Source of the DNA: Ceriagrion tenellum
Lineage: Eukaryota > Arthropoda > Insecta > Odonata > Coenagrionidae
Length of the DNA stretch: 64,000 bases
Reading direction: 5' to 3'
Assembly (NCBI GenBank): GCA_963169105.1
Contig: OY720639.1
Location: forward strand, 92,764,559 to 92,828,558
Below the pieces are notes generated by a model. The model saw only the letters and a program-made list of their open reading frames with translations, was not told the DNA's origin and searched no databases. The position numbers were made by a program, and so were the translations under genes. Shown piece after piece: positions 1 to 13,552 of the stretch; the first letter of the stretch is position 1; each line of letters opens with the position of its first letter.

Positions 1-159
1 AGATAAAGAAAATAGTAGAATCATGGTTAATTAATGAAATTTAAAATTTGTCATTTAAAACTTGTAATCTGTTTTAATCGCCTTCCAGAATCGGCCTGAA
101 AAATGTTCAAGAAACGGGGAAACACTAATAACCTGAATCATTGCTTAGTGACACAATCC

Positions 160-610
160 GTCTTTTCCCGGGCATATGCAAGTAATGTAAAACAGGGGGC
201 GATGCATGAAGGAAATGATGATATAAATAGAAACGGGGGAGGAGAAATAGGAGCGCCCCCTCGTGGTATGGCAGCGAAGATTTATGCGAAGCGGTAAAAG
301 GAGACAAGGGACAAAAAAGCGAGCCATCCATCGAAATATGCCACCGCCGCCGCCCATTGTGATCTCCTTTGAAGAGGGCGCATTCTCTCGTCGCAGGACT
401 TTTTTTTATACCGCTTCCAATATTTTCCGGTGTGCAGTCTTCTTCCCTTCCCGTCCCATTTCCTTTCCACTCCCACGCCCAACTCACAAGATTTTTTTTC
501 ATATCGTATTTCGTCCACATACTCTCTCTTTCTCCCTGTCGGGAGCTTGATGTCTCTTGCCGCTCATTGCTCATCCCAGACCATTCGAACTGATCGAAGT
601 CGGAGAGAAA
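160..610. other. purine-rich to pyrimidine-rich island
   Basis: The + strand is purine-rich with CpGs at about 185-330 and switches to pyrimidine-rich at about 390-545. Several overlapping frames stay open here on both strands, up to 149 codons on the minus strand. Their predicted proteins are skewed in composition and share no family motif, so I do not call a gene. The same kind of island recurs through the window. Confidence 0.5.
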
Positions 611-939
611 TCCTTCCGTAATGTGTCACAATCCATAAGGCTGCTATATCATATTTTTATACATTATAATTTTACGGACGAGATGACATTTTCACTTGCT
701 CAACATGTCATTTGGCGAGAATATAACCACCCAATCATCACTGCAGTTTACCTAATTTTCTTTCTTTGCCTGATATGCTTTGAGTTATACTGCATGAGAC
801 GAAAGTGCCGCATTAAGTATCACCAATATATGAGATCAACATCCACAATATGCTAAAGACCACTGTACTGAATATTCATAAAATGAATTTCCTCCTAGTT
901 TCTGGTGTCATTGTATATTTTTCTCCTGACTACACTTGG
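611..939. other. AT-rich spacer, nothing recognised
   Basis: No convincing coding, RNA or repeat signal was seen. A 99-codon open frame that starts in the preceding island runs into this stretch, without recognisable motifs. Confidence 0.5.
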
Positions 940-1076
940 TCACCCATTAGCCGTCAGGGGAGCGTGCAAAATTAGATCTGATTTGCGGTGAAAGTAGCGT
1001 GAATGGTGCAGACTCACCCCATGCCTCACACCGCAGAGGAGGTTTCCACGGTATTGTGTAGATCGTGATGTAAATA
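940..1076 (+). repeat. probable LINE 3' tail fragment
   Basis: The end of this stretch (about 1015-1075) resembles the 3' ends of the LINE copies at 2.8 and 56.8 kb: a CCATGC/CACACC segment, then GGTATTGTGTAGAT and a degenerate GTGATGTAAAT tail. Only the last few tens of bases match by eye, and no coding part is attached. Confidence 0.4.
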
Positions 1077-1831
1077 CCAGGTAAAAGTTTGATTCAAATC
1101 AACTATCTGAACCAATCAAATCATTTTGATAATAGTACTTGGTTGAAGTCAAATCAATGTCGCAAGTTCAAATTGTACGAGCGGATATAATATAAAGTAT
1201 GAGAGATATGAGTAAGCCATCCTTACTAATTCTCCTTAGTTTACATAACTCCTTAAAGAGGAACCCATGCTTAAAAGTACTGTTTTCTTAAGGCACATAA
1301 AATTTGCTGTAATGAGTAAATTTAGGCTAAGTGCTGCCTTGTATATTTATTTGAAATTTTACGGTTATATAACTTTGGGTAAAAACTTATACGAAAAGCG
1401 TTAAGCCAATTCTTTTATCTGGTAACGGAAAAGAAGTTATTATACTGACTCCAATGTCCATTCCCATTTCGGCACGATATGATATCATGATTTTTTAACG
1501 GACTAAGGAAAGATTGCAATCATCTTTAGGTTTTAATGTTTAAAAATGTATATTAGATTTTAAATTTTGCAGTAGTTTACGAAGACATTTGGCTAATATG
1601 GTGAACAGCATAAGTTTCTATAAATAAGGTTACAACATTCATCCACAGTATGTCGGCTATTTTCTCTGGCGAAAACTGGAATCCGTTATTGAAATCTAAA
1701 GACTCATATTATATGATCGATGATCTAAGCTGAAAAAATAGATATAACAAAACCAAAATATCTTACTTAAATTACCCTTAATTTACAAATGTACTTCCAC
1801 CATTCGATAGAATTAGAATTCGATATAAGTC
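1077..1831. other. AT-rich spacer, nothing recognised
   Basis: AT-rich DNA with no open frame of note. A short run of TCAAATCA-like motifs in both orientations (1090-1165) is the only visible structure. Confidence 0.5.
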
Positions 1832-2406
1832 AGACTTTACCGGCCTATACCGCTAACATCACTTTTATGCAAGGTTCTTGAGCTTATCGTCGTTATTAGT
1901 ATTATGACATTCCTGGATAATTGTTATTTCTTACATAGCAGACAGCACGGCTTCCGTAATGACAGGTCCTGCGAAACACAGCTTGCGCTCTTCCTTCATG
2001 ATATCCAAAAATCAGATGAATCGATTAAGACAGTCGACGCGATATTCTTTGATTTCAAGACGGCCTTTGACAAGGCTCCTCACAAAAACTCATACATAAA
2101 TTGCAATCATGCGCAGTTTATAGAAAAATAGTGAATTAGATAAGGGACTGACTCAGTGATCGAAAACAAAAAGTAAATATTGATGGTTTTAGCTCTGACA
2201 TGGTCGAAGTCAAAGCCGGTGTTCCTCAAAGAAGCGGAATCGGCCCTATTTTATTCATTAAATATATAAGTGACCTAAGTTTTAGAGTTATCAGCAAAAT
2301 AAAATCATTTGCAGACGATGGAGTAATCAACCGCAAAATGAGCGAAGACGCGGACTTTGCAGCTCTGACATCGGACCTTAAACCATCGCTTTTCTTTAAA
2401 AACTAA
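1832..2406 (+). pseudogene. LINE reverse transcriptase fragment (decayed)
   Basis: This is the RT core of a non-LTR retrotransposon. Starting near 1832, one frame reads YRPIPLTSLLCKVLE, then QHGFRNDRSCETQLALFLHD, then DAIFFDFKTAFDKAPH, and stops at 2131. These are the usual early RT blocks, including the F-D-x-x-x-A-F-D palm motif. A shifted frame resumes by about 2200 with GVPQRSGIGPILF and the catalytic FADD box near 2317. The reading frame is broken between the two parts, and GVPQ-G-S has become GVPQRSG, so the copy is inactive. The 5' end and the endonuclease are absent. Motif style suggests a CR1/Jockey/I-type group; I cannot assign the clade by eye. The C-terminal part follows almost directly at 2433, so the intervening coding sequence is deleted. 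Confidence 0.88.
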
Positions 2407-2432
2407 GTTTCAAACATAGAGTGTTACAAAAT

Positions 2433-2813
2433 TATTAGAGGGATTAAGGTGGGAGCCTCTATAGACTCGGAGGCTACACGCTAGGCTTAAGTTGCTTGAG
2501 AAATTCAGAAATGATATTTATCAGAGCGACATAGAGAATATTATCATGGCTTCTCACTACATCCCTAGGTCTGACAGATACGACAAAATATGAGAGATAC
2601 ACTGCCAAACATAAAGATACAAAAACTCGTTCTTTTCGCACACAATAAGCCATCACAATAGAAACTTAGCTCCACTTAACACACTTCCATAATATACGTC
2701 ATCATTTCACCTCTCAAAACTTATATTTTCACCCGGCTGGTAACGACCTCTGCCACACCCCATGCGATGGCTCGCAGGGTATTATGTAGATCTAGATGTA
2801 GATCATGCATGTT
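2433..2813 (+). pseudogene. LINE C-terminus and 3' end
   Basis: This is the C-terminal coding tail and 3' end of a LINE, on the same strand as the RT fragment just upstream. The + strand reads LLEKFRNDIYQSDIENI, then HYIPRSDRYDKI, then YKNSFFSHTISHHNRN, a tail seen in many arthropod LINEs, with several stops. The DNA ends in CTGCCACACCCCATG, GGGTATTATGTAGAT and a short ATGTAGAT repeat. Near-identical copies occur at 56475-56842 (+), 55217-55600 (-) and 55755-55925 (-). The antisense open frame over 2474-2656 is a shadow; matching antisense frames appear on the other copies because the DNA is homologous. Confidence 0.85.
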
Positions 2814-4466
2814 AAAAATCCAGGTAGGCTGTCGGGCATGCCTAAAATGTAGCTTCCCTCTTAAGAACCATTCACCCGCTGAAATTATTCCCATAAGTTC
2901 AATAAATCACCGTTTCGAGAATTACACATTCAAAAGTTGTTATGGCCATTACTACTGAAGGTCATACCCCAATAAAATGGAAAATGGGAAAATGTAAGTG
3001 CAAGCTGCGGGAAAAATAAAACTGCAAACCAAAATCTTCGATTTCTTTGAGGAAAAAATATCTACCCTTGAAGTTCAATGGATTTTTAGCATTTCCTTAA
3101 GTTTTAATGTCATTTGGATGCTAAATTCTACTGCCATTAAGCTGGCTGCTTATGCAACTCCAAAGAGGCCAGGAATTAAATCTTTTAGTGTCTGTTCAAA
3201 CGTCAGCGCCAATAAGCATATCCATTTTAAAACCACTACATGTTAATGATATTGGTTTTTGGTTAAAAAAAAATAAGGATAATGTAGAAGAGCCTTGTCA
3301 GAATAGGGGCTCAGCGTATCGCAAAAATAGCATAATCAATTGAATCATCAGAAACTTTATGAAAATGAGTATTTATTTTTCAATAAATTTTTGATATTCT
3401 TAGTAAATATAGCTTAAATAAACAAGGGTAGCATATTTCCAAGGAATGGTTCATTCACCACGGTGAAAATATTCACATGGTACTAAAGCTCTGAAAAATA
3501 AATTTTCAATAAAAAAACAGTAAATTACTTTAATAAAACATGCACCAAAGATTTATCACTGTACACTTTAGGTCTTCGTATTTTTGATCGCTTGGCTGAA
3601 TGTATGACTTTAAAAACCAATTATGACCACATTTAATCTCCAAACATTGCATGTCATAAAAACCTCATTCATTATTAATGCGTTTCATTTTTCCCTAAAA
3701 ACACTGAAAATATTTGGTAGCAGGTAAATCACTAAATTCTCACTTCAATGAGTAAATCACTGATAGCTGACTTTGATAAAAACATAAAAATATTCTTTTC
3801 CATTACCCTTAGCACTATTCTATAATGAAAACTTGATAACGACGAAATGCTGTTAAATTGGATCATATTGATCATTTAACAAGGAATTTAGTGAGGTTTT
3901 AACTCAAAGATTCAACATTACTGTGAAAAGACGATGGAATATGCAGGATCAGCGCAAGCTAAAATTATTAAAGAAATGTATCAATCCCTCCCCAAAAATA
4001 AAACCAAGCCATTTAAGATTTTCTATCTCATAAACTGAATGGCAGTGAGGTTTGTCTCTGCAATATGAAAACCTCGTACCCAAAAGGTTGTAGCAAAAAA
4101 ATACGAAGGATAGTAGGTTTGTGATGTATTAGAAAGTAAAAAGAAATAATGTCATAAAAATCAAGTTACGTTATGAGTTTGGCTCTCACTTTTAATAAAT
4201 CTCCTTTGTAGTTTATTTCCAGTCCTTATATAGTTCACCGATTTATAGATATTTCATTTATAAATATCTTTATAATAAAAAATAATAAACTATACTGGAT
4301 GGTATACATATTTACTCATTTTTCATGATGCTTCGTTGCCCTTTGTTAAGAAACGCAATCTCTCCCGGGAGGAAGAAAAAAGCTTACGAAAAAACCACTT
4401 AAATTAAACCGCACTTATTACACACAAAAGGCAACGTTATAGAACCTTAATTAATAGCGAATAAGG
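2814..4466. other. AT-rich spacer, nothing recognised
   Basis: AT-rich DNA with short random open frames only (such as 2998-3246). No repeat boundaries or family motifs were seen. Confidence 0.5.
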
Positions 4467-5400
4467 ATGAAAGAGAGTGGGAAAAGAATGGGAGGGGGGC
4501 TGGTTTTGCGGCGGCAGAGAAATAATCCAACAAAATTTGCCACAAAATCGCTGAGCAGGCAACAAAATTTCTTCCCACCACACCACCACCACTACAGCCG
4601 CGCCACCGCTAAGCGCCCTCGCCTTAAAGGAGCACCAAGGACTATGCGAAAGGGATAGTATTGAAACGTGGAGGGAGACGACGAGGCAGACAGAGAGGAA
4701 GGCGTGAGGCTTTCGCCGTAGAAAGAGAAAGGAAGTGGATGAGGTGGGAGGCGGAGCGTGTACCCTGGGCGGCCCAGGGGTTTCCCCTACGCGGGAGAGG
4801 GAAGCCCGGGGAAGGAGGATCAGGCGATGGAGCGAAAGCGGGAAAAGGGTACGGAGAGAGGGTGGCGGAGGGGGAAATTGGGGGTGGGGGTAGCGACACG
4901 GTTGGTGGGAGGTAGTTTAAGGGGGAACAGAGGGGTGCACAGACGGGAAAGGTGAAAGTAGAAAGTGCTGGAAAGAGAGGGGTGAAGGGGAGAGAGAAGG
5001 AAACGGTGAGGGAGAGGGCTTGGGAGGGACAGGAGAGGCGGGGAGACTGAGTTGGGAGGTAAGGGTTACGGAGGCGTCAGGCTTCGCAGTCAGGGTACCG
5101 TGAGAGGGAGAGAGGCACGGGCTGGTGGGTAGAGGTTTGGCCGAGGGGTTGCCGAGGCGAGAGTCGGGGAAGGAAGGTAGGCGACGTTAGACTGAGAGGA
5201 TTGATCTGGTTCTAGGTCTAGCCCAGTTCACTTCCCTACGGTCTCTCCCAACACTCTAAGCCTCCCCACCCTCAACCCTCCCTGGCAAACCCCGCCGCCG
5301 CTCTAGGAGAGAAACCCCTGCATCTCTTCCTTACTTTTCCTCACCTGCCCCCACCACCACGTAATCTCCACTCTACCCACTTTGTGAGGCTTTGTCCTAG
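4467..5400. other. purine-rich, CpG-bearing island with pyrimidine flank
   Basis: From about 4660 to 5200 the + strand is dominated by G and A (runs of GGGAGAGG, GGGGGTGGGGG) with interspersed CpG. At about 5215-5395 it turns pyrimidine-rich. Overlapping frames on both strands are compositional. The G runs near 4875-4920 could form a G-quadruplex. It may be a promoter-like or transcribed non-coding region, but nothing proves it. Confidence 0.5.
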
Positions 5401-8400
5401 CTGAGGAGAAACTCAAGGAACGAAGGCGGGATAGAGAGAGGTGAAGGTAGTCATTGGGAATTGCCGCACCACAAATGAGGGTAAAAATAGGAAGCGTTAA
5501 TAAAAAGGAGAATGGAGGTAAAGTATTGAGACGCGAGGGCAGACAGGCTTCACCTTGCGCCAAGGCCGCCCTTCTTCCCGAGTTGGCTCAGTCCCAATGA
5601 GAATTTCAGGGAAACCGAGGAACGTTAGCTACGTGCGCACAAGTGATGTAAGTTGCTTAAGGGGAAAATAGAACGTGCTTACTAGAACGCATGAGAACAC
5701 ACGATGGTCTAGTGCATGATGAAGTGTGGCAGGGGTGACCGTTTTGAAACTGTATGAGGATAACCTAGTAAAAAATAGACTCACCTAGAACCACTGTACA
5801 AGTAGACCTCTTATGTGGAAGATTTATTTTATAGGGGATGTAGATCCTACGCCAGGAATGGCATCTGCTGACTACTAAAGTTTTAATCGACACGGTTGCC
5901 TACCAGCAGATGAAAATATCATGTTCGCACTGGGTAAAACAGGATCTTCCCCTAAAAACAGAGCAATATCAGCGTTTGCTTATAAACCCGATAATATTCA
6001 TATTGGAGAGAAAGTATCGTTGGTTTTGCAATCAAATATACTATTTTCGATGTAGTGGAATTTGGCGACTGGGAATAATACAAAAACTTACTATCGGTTA
6101 TATTTTGCAAAGTCTCAAAATTAGAATTCAATTCTCACTCATAAAGTCCCAGTCAACACCTATTACTCTTTCCATTTAGTTTTCTTTATTATCACGCTGG
6201 CCTGAAAGGGTACATTTCCATTCTGGAGCAAATGATTTAAAATAAATTTGGAGATAATAGAAACCGCACCTACAAATCCTGTAAACTAATACAAACCTGA
6301 TGTCACACGTCCATAGCAACAAAATGGCAAGTTGTCAAGAGACATGATGCTCCTTACCTGGGTCTGAATAGGTAAAAAACAACCCCATTAATAAAGATCG
6401 TCTAACTTCTCCATTGATTTAATATCTATGCATTATTAACGAATCTTTTCATAAAATTTACATAAAAATGCATGTACAACTGGAGGGTATTTCTTACCTA
6501 CTCCGTGAATCATAATAGACTGCAAATATCAGAAGCAAAAAGGCAATTAATAATAAAAATTATAAATAAATGTATTCATTCTTAGAGACAGAAAATTCTT
6601 AAAATTAATAAAATATGCCGATTTATAAAAAATAAAGAAAAAATGTATCGTTTGATTCATGCAGTAGAGCAGTATTTAGAAACTAGCCATGTATTTCTAC
6701 GCTGACACTTAGTTTTACGTCCGTCGTTTTACATAATATGCGATATATCCCCAACAAATTTCCAGGTTCATAAAGCGTAAAAACTGTCCATTTTAATGAA
6801 AAACACTTCAACAGCCATGGTGTAAATCGTTTCCAAATTTAACTCAGAGGCTATTAGTCATATAAAATAGTTTTACTCACAGTTTCATCAATTTTTAAGA
6901 AGTAAGTTAAATACCTACTCATTGCATTAATTCAAATTATTTTCAAATTTTAATAGAAGTTTTCATGAAAACTACTATGAGACAAGGAAATTTCATATGC
7001 TGTAGCTGTAGTGTTTTGCTATGGCGTTTCGCCACGGAACTAATCGATGACAAATCAAACGACTTTTCCAATGAGAGACACCTTAGCTATCTGGTGAAAC
7101 CGGTATCGAAACTTAATTTAAAAATCTCATAACTGATTTCACAATTCCGGAAAAGTGTCAGGGCTTTGTCTCCCAAAGGTACGGGTTCGTGAGAAAATTG
7201 ACTTATTTTAAAAAATTTTGCCAGTTAAGTTAGAGACTTTTTCCACTTATGGCGGTTTGAGCGATTTTTGTCCGTGCACAGATTTGCCTGAAATTTTGCT
7301 TTCGTGTACTCATCAGCAATGTGTATAGATAAAAGTGAAAAATTTCACGCTGGCAATTTGGTTCCTCGGCAATTTAATGATATTTAAACATTTACCATTA
7401 GGGTACTAAGCAGATAGATCGAAATCATTCGATGACAAGTGTACAAATATTCTTCTTGACGAGAAATAATATGTTTTGTATGAAATAAATGGTTAGTATT
7501 AGTTAGTAAGGTATTATTTCAAGTGAAGAGCACGTATTTGTAAATGATTTTGACTTTTATTTCGAATTCCTCTCCGTAAATTTAAGTCAAATGTTTCAAT
7601 TCCAAACATTTCAAAAATGCTTCAATAAAAACAATACTTTTTAAAGGAATTGTTGTGTCATTCATTTTTCTACATTAATGGTTATTTCCACCACACAAAC
7701 AGATATAAATAAGTGTGGTGTGGTCCAAGATAATTTTTCGAGTTACTTGTTTAGCTATTGATATGTTCACTCCACGATGTACAGCTGGTGTTCCAGCCAC
7801 CCGTATGCTACCGCGGCGTCCATATCTGTCTGTGGATATTTGTAGGCATTAAAGGGACTATAAGTTCAAGACTGCCGGATATATGATGTCACAGAAAGAG
7901 GAAAAAGGTAGGTAACAGGTATTATGCAGCAGAGAGTGATTTTGTAGAGTAAATGCTGTGCCTGGTTCCTCGCAATTACCAAAAAGAGCGAACACCTAAT
8001 TCTGTGCCAAGTTTTGGCCTGGAATGTTGCGGAAGGTGGCGGCTAGCGTATGGTGTGACAGTTTTTTAGGATCAAATTTCCGTCAGAACTGAACGTCCTT
8101 TTCTTCTGACCAGACAAATACTGACGAGGCGGTATAATGCCTCGGAAGCTATACCAGCTGAAACGCGCTACGAGGCGATAGTAAGGGATACAAGGTTGAG
8201 TCCCAGTAACGGTCATCAAGGGCAAGGTCAAGGCTGAGAAGTGTTGTCAGACCTTTAGTAAAAATTAGGATCAATAAATTACGTAAGTTCCAAAATAATC
8301 TATTCCGATCACATCAGAAGCAGTTCGCGTGTTACGTCATACTACGATAGATTAGGTCATTAGAAAAAAATACACGAAAGAGCCAGAAGAATGGGCAGAA

Positions 8401-8929
8401 TCAAAATGTCGTTATTCCCACGAACGATGAGAAACCATAATTTTTGATCAAACAGAATTTTGGAAACTTAAAAATAAATTTTCATTTTAAAGCCGCTATC
8501 GATTTATATACGTTAGTTAAATTAGTTTATTTGGATTTGTTTGTAATTAGTTAATTTCCTCCCAATGCTTGTGTCTTAATCAACTACGTGGTACCAACTG
8601 CTCATTTTATGAATCAGCTGTATGACTGTGGTATTCATACAAGTGGCAAATACTATATCTGTCATGGTTAATATAGAATCAGTGGTATACCTATATTTAA
8701 GTGCACTTTAGTAAAATTTAATTTCACTTATTTTCGGGTATTGGTAGGTTTTATTTGCTAATACATAAATGACTATTCATTAACTTTGTAATCCCATTAA
8801 CTTTGGCATAACTAATTTGAGTGCATGATAGTCTGATAACTCACCTTACTACGTACCCTTAATGTGGTAAGTAGGTAATTTAGTCAATATTGATGAAGGC
8901 GAATGATTTTTGGATATCTCTACGTCAGA
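5401..8929. other. AT-rich spacer, nothing firmly recognised
   Basis: Mostly AT-rich with no supported gene. A block of mixed composition at about 7740-8240 contains a GGTTGAGTCCC sequence near 8193 that resembles a tRNA B box, but no matching A box was found at the right distance. Confidence 0.45.
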
Positions 8930-9440
8930 ATCTCAGAGACGAAGAAGAAAGTAGGAAGAACTGGGAAGACTGTTGAAAGGGACGAGACGAGAGACAGCCA
9001 GCGGCAGGAATGAGAAGGAGAGAGCTTCGGTGACTGCCCCGGGGGTTGGGTTAAGCTTTAAGGGTTGATGTTGAGAGAGAGAGAGAGAGAGAGTGGGAGG
9101 GGATGAGGTCAGAATTTATGAGAGTAGAGAGGATTGGAGCGATGGGGGACGTGTCTGGAACTTTAAAGAGTCGGGAGGGAGTGAGGGAGGAAGAGTGTGG
9201 GTTATTTGCGTACGTGTGGCTATGCGTGTGGCTGTGTGAGAGGGGAGGCGAAGGGGAACCGTCCGCACGTGTACATGTGAGAATATACATCTGTGTGCAG
9301 ACTCATGTGCATTTGTCTGAGGAGGATCAAAGTTTGGTGGGACCAGAGGGACTAGAAGGGGCACGAGTGAGACCACAGGAACGATAGGGAGAGGACATGG
9401 CGGCAGACTGACGGAGTGGCCAGAGAGATTCAAGCAGAAT
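8930..9440. other. purine-rich island with GA microsatellite
   Basis: The + strand is purine-rich. It holds a (GA)n tract at 9073-9093, followed by G/T-rich sequence (GTGTGGCTATGCGTGTGG) and more GGAGGA-type DNA. The open frames on both strands (up to 105 codons) reflect composition. Confidence 0.55.
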
Positions 9441-11209
9441 GAAGGAATGGGATGATTTGATTATTTTATTCTTAGATTGTTAGACCCTGAAGCAGGAATG
9501 GAAGGCTTATAGGTAGTAAGAGGTAGAGACGGCGGATATAGGAGGATTTTAGACGGATAGTAAGAGAGACAGATTCCTTCAATATTGGTGAAAAGAGACA
9601 ACAACAGATGAAGTCAGGGAAAAATAAGGGGTAAGAAATAATGACGAACTAACTTAATCAAAGCTTTTTTTACTTCACCTTGAAGGTGGTTGCAGCAGCA
9701 TTTGTCTATCTACCCATTAGTGAAACTATACATGTATGTTCTGATTAATGCTATCTCTAGAGCACAGTAAATACATTCTAATTCCATTCTATTGCCGCAT
9801 GTATGAACCGCCACGAAATCACATGAGCAAAAATGAAATTTTTAGGTTCAAGAACTTTCTTTTAGGATAATTTCAAAAATGTGCACTCAATGACCTAGGA
9901 TTACCACTCCAGCCACCATAAGCTGTATAATGACAATTTCCGCAGAACACAAGATTAATGCAACAAAAAACATGGCATCTGTGTACAGAAAAAAAATTTT
10001 TAAACGTAACGGCAATCAAGAAAAGAAAGTATTTCACAGAAAAAAACTGTATATCTCAGAAATTATTTTTTTAGTTTCGTTAAAATAAAATCATGTTTTC
10101 CATATTTGTATGGCATTATGCCTATTTATATTAAATTTCCTATTCAAATAATGAGGATTTTTGTTATATATCGTTCACGCCTTCCTGTCAGGACATGGAT
10201 ATTACATTTATTCCTGGTAGAATTTAGATGAATTTGAAGATGTGATAACGGACGCCAAGTAAAGCATATTTATTTTAAGCCAAGGTATTTATTCAAGTTA
10301 ATAATAACTGGGAGCAATAATACTTTTAATGAATGATTTTAATCCTTCTGCATACAATAAACTCTAAATTTTTAATTGACATGATATTATCACCGACTAT
10401 AATATGAGACTAGGAAATAATTAGAGGGAAAACCTAAGGGAAAAATGAGTGCTATGGAATGCAGGTTTATTCATGGTTCGAAAGTCCGCCAAGAACATGG
10501 GTAAGATGCAAAAGCCAGTCGCCACTGAACAAATTAATCTGTTTCTAAAAGTTTCAGTATTATTTCATTGGTTTCCCATTATTGGCATAAATCTTACTCC
10601 GGCAAATGAATGGCCAGTAGTTTGATTTTTTTTTATAAATAATTTGATGCGTATGTATTTGATGTAATAAAAATATGTATCCTTACATTGCCTGGTGGCC
10701 TAAAATTTTAGTGTAGAGAAGGGATTGTACAATAGATGCTCACAACACCAATTACTCTTCTATGATTAAAGTAAACTACATTGACACCAAGTTTTTGAAT
10801 ATTCAGGGCTTTAAACTCCCATTTGTTACTGACAACGCGAGGCAGTGTTTATACCTTCTGTACGTTTACATACCATGCCACTGACTTCTCTAGATATGTC
10901 AGGTTTTAGAACTACATATATAGATATTTACGTATTTTCTTCGGGTTTTTGCCGCAGCAGAGAATACGGTCATTAAATAACCGCGGAAGTACCAATTATA
11001 TAGATATGTACTTCATCAGCAAATTTTTTAATGATCATTTTTCTATGCATTTGACGTTTCCGGTTTCATTTATTTGTTTGTCACTCGTATAGATAATTTC
11101 ACGATAGTTTTTTATCACTGTTCAGCAGACTTCAATTTGAATGACAAGTGGTCTTTGTATACTACCGGTCTCTGATTTCTTGAAAATAAGCACTAATATT
11201 AAAATTGTC
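9441..11209. other. AT-rich spacer, nothing recognised
   Basis: No coding, RNA or repeat structure that I can support. Confidence 0.5.
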
Positions 11210-12257
11210 TATGGGTCACTCCACGTCCGATCAGCAGTGAGTTGACCCTTGGTGTCTCCGATTCAAACCAAAATTTTTGTGTGGGTTCTATTTGGCGTTA
11301 AATGAAAAAATATATAAACGTTTTCAGAAAATTTCTTTTGACAGATGTAGAGACGATCAAAGTTTCGACCATTTTGCCCTTACATCTTATTTCTTTTTGC
11401 AATATCTCCTAAACGAAAATAGCTAGAGAAACGGTTGACATCTTATTTTATTTTAAACAATGTACAGCAACATTATATTATCAATTTTTTAAATAAACCA
11501 AATTTTATTGGAATTGTTTAAATTTAAAATGTTTAAATTTTAACAACAAAAATACAGCCATTTTTAAATCAGAATTTATTTTCAAGTTTGACACGTTAGT
11601 CTTTTGTTGTACCTCAGAAGCAAGTTTGGTCCTGGGTAGTGCATAAACAACGGAGATATGTAACTTCAGAGAATGGACTACGCCCTCGTTCGCCACGAGG
11701 GTCGGCGTTAAAATGTGTCGCTGTACCTTGAGAGTTTATATCTTGGTCCATGTAAATGCTAGTCCAATACTTTATACACCACTTTTAAGAGAATTTTATT
11801 TTAATTTTATCAATATTTTTATTAACACAAGTTGTGTTACATTTTTGCAATATTTGTTCGATTCAATAATGAAAGTCGCGGAGCTGTTTTCATAAAACGT
11901 AAATTTTGCAGGCAAATAATATGTCTACTACTATGATTGGTGACAATATGAGACCTTCAAACTATATACATAAACAATTTTGTGTATTAGGCAATTCAAT
12001 TTTCTGTGCACTAGAGATACCAAACTACGACTGTCAGATAGAAGTAGGACAGAGAAAGGGCACTATTATATTGAAAACTAGTGGAGTCACACTCTTGCTA
12101 TGGGTAAAATAAAAGGGCAATGCAGACAGCTTATTATCGATAACTGAGGACGCCCAAGCAGTGAAAATTGGGCAGACAACTGTGACTGCAAGTGTATTTT
12201 ACATACACTGCCCTGTTGTATGATCGAAGCCACGAGCTAGCAGAACGACACGTGGAG
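11210..12257. mobile_element. possible TIR element, weak
   Basis: GGGTCACTCCACGTCCGATC at 11213 pairs loosely with the reverse complement of the sequence ending near 12262, which reads GGGTACTCCACGTGTCGTTC. If these are terminal inverted repeats, the element is about 1 kb and non-autonomous. The match is short and has an indel. Open frames inside (11505-11696 minus, 11713-11895 and 11906-12112 plus) show no family motif. Confidence 0.25.
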
Positions 12258-12330
12258 TACCCGGCTCCCGGAGACCAAAACCTTGAAGCCAAGCAAGTGG
12301 GAGCAAATGGTCGTCAGCAGAGCAGTGGAA

Positions 12331-12402
12331 TTTCATCTACACCTACGTGAGTGCTCAGCCGCTTACATGACGATGCATGGTGGGCGGTGCGAGTACTGAT
12401 GT
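12331..12402 (-). repeat. LINE 3' end, minus strand
   Basis: ATTTCATCTACACCTACGTG followed by TGCATGGTGGGCGGTGCGAG reads, on the minus strand, like the 3' end of an arthropod LINE: a CGCACCGCC block, a short spacer, then a CACGTAGGTGTAGATG tail. This is the same style of tail as at 2.8, 25.5 and 56.8 kb. No coding part is recognisable beside it. Confidence 0.45.
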
Positions 12403-13552
12403 AAAAAGACCAGGGAATGGGATTCCACTGATTCGATTAAGAGTGAGAGAGGATAGTGTAGTCATCACAGCCATGCAATGTTCAAGGGCAAAAAATAAAC
12501 TCAGGAATTCATTGGAACACTACTCTGTTGGCACTGAAAGCTCAAAGGCTTAGACGTTTACTAATCGAAACAAATTTAATAACCCAAAGACTTACGAGTA
12601 ACTGAGAGACCAAAAATAAGCTAAATAAGAGAGCTGCTTAAGGTTATGTAGGCTTATGTTTTATAACTTGAAAGTTACTTAGCTTAACCAGCGATGGGGA
12701 TTTTGCTTTCTTAAACAAAGAACCGATTTAAGTAATGAGCAGGTTAATAGTACCTTTTGTCTTTTCTTTTCTGGGTCCTGGGTTCAAATGTAAAATATGT
12801 CCAGAAATATTATTTTCCTAGTATTTGGATAAATTTAACTGAGGATGTACCGTACAGTAAACATTTCGAATAAGTTAAAAAGCTACGCATATACCTACAG
12901 CTAGGAATCAGTTCCACCAACATAAACACAGTTATTTTGAAAGTTTAAAAAAATAGTAACCAAAATCCAACTTAAGATGAAGACATAAGTAATTCAACGA
13001 AAAGCTTGAATAATTTTTAAGAAAAATGCCCAGATAAGGATTCATAAACATTAACATTCATAAATAACCACTCATTGCTCGTAGATCTATGTCCATGCTA
13101 GCCAGCAGTTTCAAAATATTTACCACTCCAACATCTAAATGTGATTAATTAATTCTAGAATATATTAGTTTTAGCAAAATAAAAAAAATATGCGTGAAAT
13201 TTCGGCAAGATGAGGATCTATTATTAGTGGTGAGTTATTTATCAAAAGTGAAGAAGCTGATCTTTCATGTGGCAATCAATCTTGCTTCCATACCTCAGTA
13301 GCGATCTTGACACGCACATATGTATCAAACTTACAGTAGCATAAAATCACACAGCTTTCCCAAGGAAATATTAAAAACAGGAATATAAACAGAACATTGA
13401 AACATTTGTATAAAACTACCTATCCTTTCCAATATAGTTATTGAATCATATTTTTTTATTTTTTTATTATTTTTAACATAGATATTGCGATACTTAATGA
13501 CAAAGACGTAGCTTTTAATCATTCAGGCTTCCGCGGAGTTTCGATTTACGTT
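12403..13552. other. AT-rich spacer, nothing recognised
   Basis: No supported gene. Short AT-rich open frames (such as 13331-13522, minus) are unconvincing. Confidence 0.5.

Noticed and set aside
125..574. 149-codon minus-strand frame
   Set aside because: Lies in the first purine/pyrimidine island; no start context, motif or homologous pattern supports it.
2474..2656. Minus-strand frame also seen at 56483-56695 and (reversed) 55365-55586
   Set aside because: Recurrence first suggested a conserved small protein, but all three are antisense to the same LINE tail.
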